Assembly (NCBI GenBank): GCA_010015655.1
Contig: ML976791.1
Location: 11,387 to 75,386 of the forward strand
Reading direction: 5' to 3'
From: Bimuria novae-zelandiae CBS 107.79
Lineage: Eukaryota; Ascomycota; Dothideomycetes; Pleosporales; Didymosphaeriaceae
DNA: 64,000 bases
Below the pieces are notes generated by a model. That model was not told where the DNA came from. It made no database searches and saw nothing but the letters and a program-made list of their open reading frames with translations. The position numbers and the translations under genes were made by a program. Below are positions 56,817 to 64,000 of this stretch, piece by piece; the first letter of the stretch is position 1, and each line of letters begins with the position of its first letter.

Positions 56817-57335
56817 ATGGCTCTCAACTTCCTCAAACGCGGCTCTATGAAGGGCGATAAGGTCGGCATGATGAACGCGCTGCGGGCTAACATGTCCGCC
56901 GGCTCCATCTTCCGCATCCTGACGCGCTTCTTCCAGCTCATCTTGGGCATCGTGGTCATTGGGCTCTACGCGCAAGATCTGCGCCGGGCCAAGAAGGCGA
57001 ATGTCGGCTACGACTCCAAGTGGATGTACGCTACTATCGTCGGCACTCTCGGGTCGTTTTGGGCCATCGTATGCATGCTTCCACTCGTCAAGGCGTGGTT
57101 CCTCTTCGCCGTCGACTTCATCTTGTTCATCTTGTACGTCGCTGCCTTTGGCATCTTCGGCAAGATGTACATCCACGAGGATCCCGAGGGCAACGGCGGC
57201 GTCAAGCGCATGAAGAACGCTGTCTGGATTCTGCTTGTAAATATGCTTCTGTGGTTCGGTACCTTTGCCTATGGAGCCTACACTTTCTGGAAGTACTGGA
57301 AGGGTAAGGCAACGCCTATTGAGCACGTCGTTTGA
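56817..57335 (+). CDS. MARVEL-like four-helix membrane protein
   Basis: This is an intronless 172-residue protein. The start has an optimal context (CACCATGG). Four hydrophobic helices can be seen at about residues 32-53 (IFRILTRFFQLILGIVVIGLY), 70-92, 92-115 (WFLFAVDFILFILYVAAFGIF) and 138-158 (NAVWILLVNMLLWFGTFAYG). The arrangement and length fit the MARVEL-domain proteins common in fungi, which sit in the plasma membrane, often at eisosomes or vesicles. Codon use is strongly GC-biased at third positions, suggesting good expression. It appears intact. Confidence 0.85.
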   Translation: MALNFLKRGSMKGDKVGMMNALRANMSAGSIFRILTRFFQLILGIVVIGLYAQDLRRAKKANVGYDSKWMYATIVGTLGSFWAIVCMLPLVKAWFLFAVDFILFILYVAAFGIFGKMYIHEDPEGNGGVKRMKNAVWILLVNMLLWFGTFAYGAYTFWKYWKGKATPIEHVV

Positions 57336-58041
57336 GTTTTGACTGACTATGTTGTTCCAGGACGTACGACCTTTACAGGCCGCGCCCCTAACCATCCCCA
57401 GATGTCTTCTGCCTAAACGCAGATACCTGAACATGAAGTTGGCAAGCTTATACTAACTTGAGACTCTAGAGGACGGTGATCACGTTCAACTTCACCGTTG
57501 CCTTCTAGAAGCCTCGCCATTTGAACCCATGCGGAAGCCAACCCCTGTATCTTTTTCTTTTCGTCCGAGTATCATCGATATACCCTACGCTGCCTTGGGG
57601 CAGCCGCGCACTGTCCAAGCGTCACTGCTTTCAATATATGCAAGCGTTTTGCATTTCAATTTCATCGTTACCTCCAATACCGCGTGCCCTCAAACTGTGA
57701 ACTTCGTCGATTGTTGGCGATTTGATACCCCTTCACACTGTCGTTTCTGCTCCTTGTTATATGTTTCTACTCATGCGGTATTCCGCAAATGATAAGGCTC
57801 ACACGTCTGCGTCAACCGCTGCTCTGTCGCCAACGCTATGCGCACACGGAAGTCGCCGTCGTCGAGATTCTTTCTCGATGGCAGTGTCTTAATCGGAGTG
57901 GATAAAACGTAGGACAGTCATCAAGCTTTTAACAACGCAATCTCCAAGCGACCATCAGTACCATTACCAAGCACCCATTTCCCTAAAGGTACTTGGCTGC
58001 GCCGCGTGACCAGCAGTGCAGACGTCCTCTACACAACGCGC
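57336..58041. other. Downstream region of the MARVEL-like gene
   Basis: This is 3' untranslated and intergenic DNA. An 87-codon ORF at 57529 has no recognisable features. Base composition is normal up to about 58040, then RIP-type sequence begins. Confidence 0.5.
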
Positions 58042-58640
58042 AATGCCACCTACTCAGAACACTTAGCTACCTAATAAAGAGGGTAGACTAGCTCTATTAA
58101 TAAATCTCTAGCTATCGACGCGCTAAGCGGCTCTATAATATCCCTTAATTAACACTATATAACCGTGTTCACGGTACTCTACCTTAGGCCACTACTAACG
58201 CCTAGAAACGAAAGCTACACCCTATAGAGAAGTAGGTCCTAGTATAATAAATCTTAAATTTTAACGTAAATTTCTACCTTATATTATTAATATATATAAA
58301 ATAGCTAACTATCTACTTGCTATAGGTAGCTAGATCTCTACCTTATAGCTTATAGGTAAGAACTAAGTATCGCGTTTTATTAAAACTTAGCTAGACCTAT
58401 AGACTAAATAGTCTAGAACTTCTACAGCCAGCGCGTGCTCTATAAGGATCCTGTTAAGATCTCTGCTTAGTACAAGCTTGTGGTGACGCGATAGACATAC
58501 GGCATACTAGATATAGATATCTATAATTTTAATAAGACAGGCTTCATAATGGGGGTCGCCTCTACGTCTAGAGTAGTAACGTCCGTCCCTGTATAGCGAG
58601 CCACCCTCCGTGGCGAGCCGTAAATATGCTTGGGACCTCT
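58042..58640 (+). pseudogene. pogo/Fot-like transposase fragment (different subfamily)
   Basis: It starts MPPTQNT at 58042 and continues with an N-terminal L-P-N-K-E-G-R-L-A-L-L helix-turn-helix block. Near 58513-58560 there is a well-preserved catalytic segment IYNFNKTGFIMGVAS, matching the Y-N-x-D-E-x-G-F-x-x-G motif of pogo enzymes (D is N here). The sequence is RIP-mutated and stops near 58640. Neither terminal repeats nor a TA duplication could be assigned. Confidence 0.7.
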
Positions 58641-59008
58641 AAAGTCTCTCCCTCACGGGTTTTTAAAGATATGTTTGATGTATCACTATTCTCTTGCCAC
58701 TTCTCTTTCAGGAAACTAGTTTAGAGCGAGAATTACCGTAGTGTTGGTCGTGGTGTCGATCGTTTCGTCAACGCGATCGTTCGACGCTTCCACGGGTAGC
58801 CCCTGCTTAACCGCGATGACACGAGTCTTTTCGCAATTCGGAGTGCTAGGGAGAAGGTACCATTAGGAATAAACACATCTGCGAGCCTGGATTGTAAATA
58901 TATTCTAGGGATTGTCTGCTCCGTGAGTTTCGCCGATGCCGGAGGACGGCTTGACAGCCGCACAAAAGCGTCGAGCGATGTTTTACCGTAGCGCATCTTG
59001 GCGTGTAT
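58641..59008. other. Unassigned segment before pogo 4
   Basis: The sequence has mixed base composition and no recognisable gene. An 87-codon minus-strand ORF (58733-58996) has no domain. It may be flanking DNA between two transposon relics. Confidence 0.4.
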
Positions 59009-59010
59009 TA

Positions 59011-59744
59011 CCGTGCCTTGGCAGTCAGTGCACCACGTCAGTCAGTGCACCACGTCAGTCAGTGCACCACGTCAGTCAGTGCACCACGTCAGTCAGTGCA
59101 CCACCCCACCATGCAACACTTCAACTTCAACGCGCCGCATCTCCATTAATATAGATCTAATTAAAGTTGCGATTACAGTAATTAAATTATAAAAGCTAAG
59201 AGAATTTTTTTTATATAGACTAGTTATAAAAGAATATAGTATTATATATACTACGTTAATACGTAGGTACTAATACGTTACGCAGGCGCGTGTAGCTACT
59301 AACTTTATATATTAAAATCTTAGCCTAGAATAAGAATTAGAGCTTTTATAATATACTAAACGCCTTACTAAGCGTGGCCTTCTACTTATATAGTAGATAA
59401 TATAAAGCTTTACCTCTACTATTACTAAAAAGGAAGTTAGCTTATTATAGGTTAATTACTTTATTAGGCGTAACGCTAAATCCTTAATATCTTAATAAAT
59501 AACTAGTATTAATAGTAACCGCTATAAACCTAATTCCCTAGCTAAGTATAAACTCTTTTTTAATCTTCTATAGCAAAAGATGGAGCAGTATTAAATTGAG
59601 CCTTAGTATACGTATAATATGGACGAAAAAGGCATCCTACTTGGCATCACCTCCCGCTCAAAGAGGATCTTTGATAGGCCTCTGTATGAGAGCAAGGCTG
59701 TAAGGCAAGCTATCCAGGATGGCAGCCGTGAGTGGATATCGCTC
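59011..59744 (+). mobile_element. pogo/Fot-type transposon 4, cut by Gypsy A2
   Basis: The left end (CCGTGCCTTGGCAGTCAGTG) follows a TA at 59009-59010. The transposase N-terminus parallels pogo 2, starting near 59132. At 59611-59743 the catalytic segment is nearly unmutated: YNMDEKGILLGITSRSKRIF, followed by a G-S-R-E-W-I-S block. The LTR of Gypsy A2 interrupts it at 59745. The stretch 59160-59580 is RIP-mutated while 59600-59744 is not. Confidence 0.85.
59022..59104. repeat. 17-bp tandem repeat in the end of pogo 4
   Basis: Nearly five units of CAGTCAGTGCACCACGT run without spacers from 59022. The unit contains the CAGTCAGTG of the terminal repeat, so the array probably arose by amplification of the transposon end. 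Confidence 0.93.
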
Positions 59745-60202
59745 TGTTAGGATCTAAACATGTACAAGACGCTGAGGACCAACGGGCCCTTAGTGGGGGG
59801 TGACACTCGGCGGGGTTGCGCAACCGAGGTCACGTAACGTACCATCCAGCCAAGACATACCATCCCGCCAAGATCATGGAAGATATACCATCCACGGACG
59901 GCGCTGCCATCCATCGATACTTGTGGATGGCAGGAGGAGGGTGGACGGTAACTAATAACCCTCTTATATATAACCTAACACGAATACCCTTATGGCATTC
60001 GCGTTTAACCTGTTTATTAATCTATCGTTTGGATCTGACTAAGTAACCTTGTTGATTTAATTATGCTGTACACACTTTTAATACTAACCCCTTAGTGACA
60101 AGCGCAAGCTATCACTACACCCTCTCCTGTCCTACTAAGTACTCCTGCCCGAGAACTAACCTTAGCCTATTTAGGATTAGCTATCCTAGATGGAACCTAA
60201 CA
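59745..60202 (+). repeat. 5' LTR of Gypsy A2
   Basis: It begins TGTTAGGATCTAAACATG and ends GGAACCTAACA. The part from about 60002 onward matches the other family-A LTRs, while the U3 part shares ACCATC..GCCAAGA motifs with the solo LTR at 51459 but not with A1. Confidence 0.93.
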
Positions 60203-60219
60203 TTTTGAACGCCCTTAAC

Positions 60220-63200
60220 ATGAGTACTAACAGGATCCCTAACTCTTCCATGGCTTCGGACAACCATGTCACCCCTATAGGGGATGGTAAGAACAAGGCA
60301 CACAAACCTAACTTATATAATAGTAATTATACCCTCCTTAACACCTAGCTGTTGCAACTAGACCTCTACTTCTTTAACTAAAACCAAGATCTTAAAGACA
60401 AAAAGAAAGTTATCTTCGTAGCGACCTATATACAAGGAAGCGCTGAAGAATAGATCTATCCTTACCTAGTTAAATACCTGGACATGGATCACGACAACGA
60501 GGATAAGGACTACATTAACAGTAATAAAGATGCTATTAACATTATTAAGGACTACGCCAACTTTAAGAAATGCCTCTAATAGATATTTAAAATTATTAAT
60601 AAAATAGCTATTGCTGAGCTTGCGATCTAGATAATCTAATAATAATAATTTATAGCTAAGTATGTAGTCGAATTCCGCAAGTACGCCGTGCAACTTAACT
60701 GGGAGGATAAATCTCTTAAAATAATATATAAATAAGGACTTAAACGCAACGTGCGCGAGGAACTACTACGTAGTAGTATAAAGGTAGAGACCCTAAAAGA
60801 ACTATACGAAGAGACTATCCGCATTAATAGGGAATGGTTCGCCTTGCAAGAAGAGCTACGCAAGAACCTAAGGAACGTTAGTTTTAAATAATAGGCACCT
60901 ATAGTCTATAGGGCGCCGCCAAAAATACCTTAACGCCAGCAACGCAACTATTACAGACCCTAACTAATAGAAAATATCTAGTTTAATAACCTAGAAAAGG
61001 GAACAGGAAAGGTTATAGGTTTTTAAAAGCCTAACTAACGCATCTTAGATAGAACCTAACGACAGGGGACCGAGACGCGTAAATGTTTTATATATGGCAA
61101 ACCGGGCCACATAGCCAGGAACTGCAGATCTAAGAATAAGATCACTAGGCAACTAAACGTACTAACTGTTAATAAAGAAACAACCGACGAAGAATAGCAG
61201 GTAATAAACGCTATTAAACAAGTTAACATCTACAACGAAGAATCGGAACGATTAGAGTTACCTAACTTACGACTCTATAAGGATGCATATAAAGGTTTGG
61301 ATAAGAAAGAGAAGGAGCCAATACCTTAATTTTCTACACCTTACCCTAGCTAGAGCAAACCTGTTACTAGCAAGACAACGAATGTTTTTAACTTCTTAGA
61401 AAGACACTAACCAAGGGAAGGAGACTTCGGGTTTATAGTAATAAAATAATAAGACTATATAACCGCATTTCACCACGCCTACTAACCCGATCTGGTTAGC
61501 AAGACAGCACGTAAAATAGCAGACTATTACTATGCTCACGAAGACCCTAAAAAGAAGTACCTAAATAAAAACCCGAACTACGAACCATAGTACGACCTGG
61601 ACCACCGTAACCCTACGCATGAGACCATACGATAGACCCTCTATAAAGAAGATTAATATACCCTTTATTACTAAGCTAAGGAATATAGCTACTTTCCCTA
61701 AACATACTAATAATGTAGATAGGAGTAGTTTAACTGCCTTATTAACTATTGCGACGTTCACTTTTAGGATAAACGTAAAACGCGATACTTTCTATACCTT
61801 AACTAAGCACTAAACTAAGTACTATTACTACTAGTTAATAGAAAATACGCGTTAGATAAATGGCAAATATGCTTACACCCTAACTATAAGGAATATAGGG
61901 AGTAAAAAGAAAAGTATAGGTTCAATCGCGTACTAAAAGGGACCACGACCCTTAGGATTAAAACGGTAATAAAGGAAGAAGATAGTAAAGCTATCCTAGA
62001 AGAGGCCTAGTAGTAGCCTTAAGGGAAAAAGAAGGAAGGACACCTCGAACCTACAGAGCTAGTTACGAAGAAAATGTCTTTTTTAGACCTAGGCTTAGGC
62101 GAGAAAACGCCTTTAAGGAACTAAATGCCATAAATAGCCAGGCATTAATTAAGCTATTAGTATAGCTTAAAGAAACATAGATAAAAGCCATGCTAGACTT
62201 AGGAGCACAGGAAAGCTATGTGTCGAGAAAAGCACTTAATAGAGCGGGACTCTATAAGCGTAAGAAGGCCATACCCTATGCTATCTATATCGCGAATAGA
62301 TAACTAATGCCTAGCAAAGCAACCATTAAATACGAGGTCGAAACCACCCTTACGATCTATGGATACTAGGAATTAATTACCCTCGACATTATTAAAGAAG
62401 CCAATCACGACGTGATTTTAGGATTACTCTGGTTAAGGAAGTATAACCCTATAGTTAACTAGGAAAAGAAAGAGCTATCCTTTAAGCGCTGTAATTGTGC
62501 AATATAAGCAAAGCCTACGCATTAACAGAGTATAATAGTAAATAAGAGAGCTATGAATAACATAGTCTCGCGATTAAAAGTTAATAAACACGAAACTAAC
62601 TTAGCAGACGCTAGTAGGAACTACTAGGTTATAAAGCGTAAGCACGAAGAGAACAGCACACCTCTTAATATTCCTAACGAATATAAGGAATAGAGTTATT
62701 TATTTTAAGAAGAGAAAGGAGCCAACGCCCTTCCTAAGTATATACACTAAGATTATTGCATTGTTCTTAAAGAGGGAAAGACGCCACCCTTTGGACCAAT
62801 ATACAGATAAAGCGTAAAAGAACTCTAATAGACACGCGAATTCCTAAAGAAAGCCCTTAAAAGGTAATAGATACGCAAGTCAGAATTGCTAGCAGTATTA
62901 CCCCTAATATTTATTATAAAGAAGAATAGAACACAACGTCTATGTATTAACTATAGAAGGCTGAATGACATGACGATTAAGAACAGATACCCACTATCGA
63001 ACATACAAGAATCTCGAGACAGGCTAGGACGAGCCAAGATATTCATATAATTCGACCTACGAGATGGATACTACCTCATATAAATAGTAGTAGGTAACGA
63101 GTAGAAGACAGCCTTTCGAACTAGATACGGACTATTTAAGTACCAAGTTATGCCTTTTAGACTCACGAACGCACCAGCAACGTTTTAAGCAATAATTAAT

Positions 63201-64000
63201 AACGTACTAAGGAACTACCTTGATATATTTATAGTTGCCTACCTTGACGACATCCTGATATTCTCTAAACAAGAGAAGGATTATGTATAACACGTATAAA
63301 TAGTACTACGAGCACTAGACAGCGCCAACCTATAATTAAAACTTAAGAAATATAAATTCCATGTTACAGAATTAGAGTTTCTAGGACATGTCATTAATAC
63401 CAAAGGTATCTAAGTAAGCCCTTTAAAGATTAAGGAAGTAAAGAAGTGGAAATTACCTACTAACTTTAAGGAAGTACGAGCCTTTCTTAGATTTACTAGA
63501 TTTAATAGATAGTTTATCACAGACTACTCCAGAATTACGCTACCACTTACGAACCTTATAAAGAAAGATAAACCTTTTAACTAGATAAAAGAATGCGAGC
63601 AAGCATTCTAAACGCTATAAAAAGTGTGTATTACGCTACTAGTCCTTATACACTTCTAGGATAACAAACCCCTGCGTATCGAAATAAACGCAAGCGACTT
63701 AGCAGTCGGAGCATGCGCGAAACAAGAGAAGAATAGTAAATAGCACCTAATTACATACTACGCACATAAGTTTACACCTAAAGAATTACGATACAAAGTA
63801 CACGATAAAGAACTACTCGCGATTGTAAAAGCTATTAAATACTAGAGGATTTATGCACATAGTTACTTAGAACTTACGATCTTTATAGACTATAAAAACC
63901 TCACACGTTTCACAACCACGAAAGAACTGAACCAACGACAAGGAAGATAGTTAGAAACACTAGAATAATATAAATTTAAAATTGTATACACCCTAGGCAA
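60220..64000 (+). pseudogene. Decayed gag-pol of Gypsy A2 (partial)
   Basis: Gag starts at ATG 60220 (MSTNRIPNSS). The zinc knuckle at about 61083-61122 reads C-F-I-Y-G-K-P-G-H-I-A-R-N-C, with only the second Cys changed to Tyr. The protease region near 62190-62220 has A-M-L-D-L-G-A-Q. The reverse transcriptase motif is intact: AYLDDILIFS at 63237-63266. RNase H begins near 63660 (D-N-K-P-L-R-I-E). RIP-type TAG/TAA stops are scattered throughout, so it is not functional. Confidence 0.87.

Larger units (their letters stand above)
59745..64000 (+). mobile_element. Ty3/Gypsy chromovirus, family A copy 2 (3' end outside window)
   Basis: A 5' LTR (59745-60202) is followed by gag, protease and reverse transcriptase matching A1 at 250-4080. 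It runs off the window in RNase H. The 5-base duplication expected on the left is CGCTC (59740-59744); the right one is not in the window. It is less mutated than A1 at several key motifs. Confidence 0.93.

Noticed and set aside
56724..57434. 236-codon ORF antisense to the MARVEL-like gene
   Set aside because: Mirror frame created by the strong GC3 bias of the real gene on the other strand.
1..64000. tRNA, rRNA or other structured RNA genes
   Set aside because: I looked for cloverleaf-like and rRNA-like stretches on both strands and saw none I could support; a covariance-model scan would be needed to exclude them.

Overview
This window looks like a transposon-rich stretch of a filamentous ascomycete (Pezizomycotina) genome. 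The genes have short introns with GT..AG ends and branch-point-like motifs. Long AT-rich blocks carry the mark of repeat-induced point mutation (RIP): CpA to TpA and TpG to TpA transitions, so that former Gln (CAA/CAG) and Trp (TGG) codons read TAA/TAG throughout decayed transposon genes. I cannot name the species.

Layout. 1-6539 is a RIP-mutated Ty3/Gypsy chromovirus (family A), inserted in a gag fragment of a second Gypsy family (family B, 6540-7525). 7526-9660 holds a broken tyrosine-recombinase gene with a DUF3435 domain, the domain of Starship 'captain' proteins. A 22-bp tandem array follows. 9916-38560 is a nest: a Copia element (9916-15174) lies beside a hAT transposase relic. That relic is cut into four pieces by a second Copia (15524-20817), a third Copia (21413-30624, itself carrying a complete hAT at 24614-27610) and a family-B Gypsy (31213-38193). 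Nearly all boundaries are fixed by LTR pairs of equal length and by target-site duplications (TSDs): AAAAY, ATACC, GATAA, CTTTA and the 8-bp TCCGCAAG.

The gene island 38595-48674 contains a killer-toxin-like chitinase gene (signal peptide, LysM domains, CBM18, GH18). It is split by a pogo/Fot-type DNA transposon and carries a nonsense codon and frameshifts. A divergently transcribed small secreted cysteine-containing protein gene and a 2EXR-family gene with one nonsense codon follow. 49018-53341 is a second transposon cluster: two truncated pogo-like elements, a 438-bp MITE, a truncated family-B Gypsy, and a solo family-A LTR with a perfect TSD.

The second gene island (53344-57335) has a truncated secreted-protein gene, an unassigned ORF, an apparently intact URE2/GST-like glutathione transferase and an intact four-helix MARVEL-like membrane protein. 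The window ends with two more pogo relics and the 5' two-thirds of another family-A Gypsy (59745-64000).

The transposons explain most of the sequence. The most notable items are the captain-like gene with two introns still recognisable, the chitinase/secreted-protein pair broken by a transposon, the MITE with a matching empty site elsewhere in the window, and possible leakage of RIP-type mutations into neighbouring single-copy genes.
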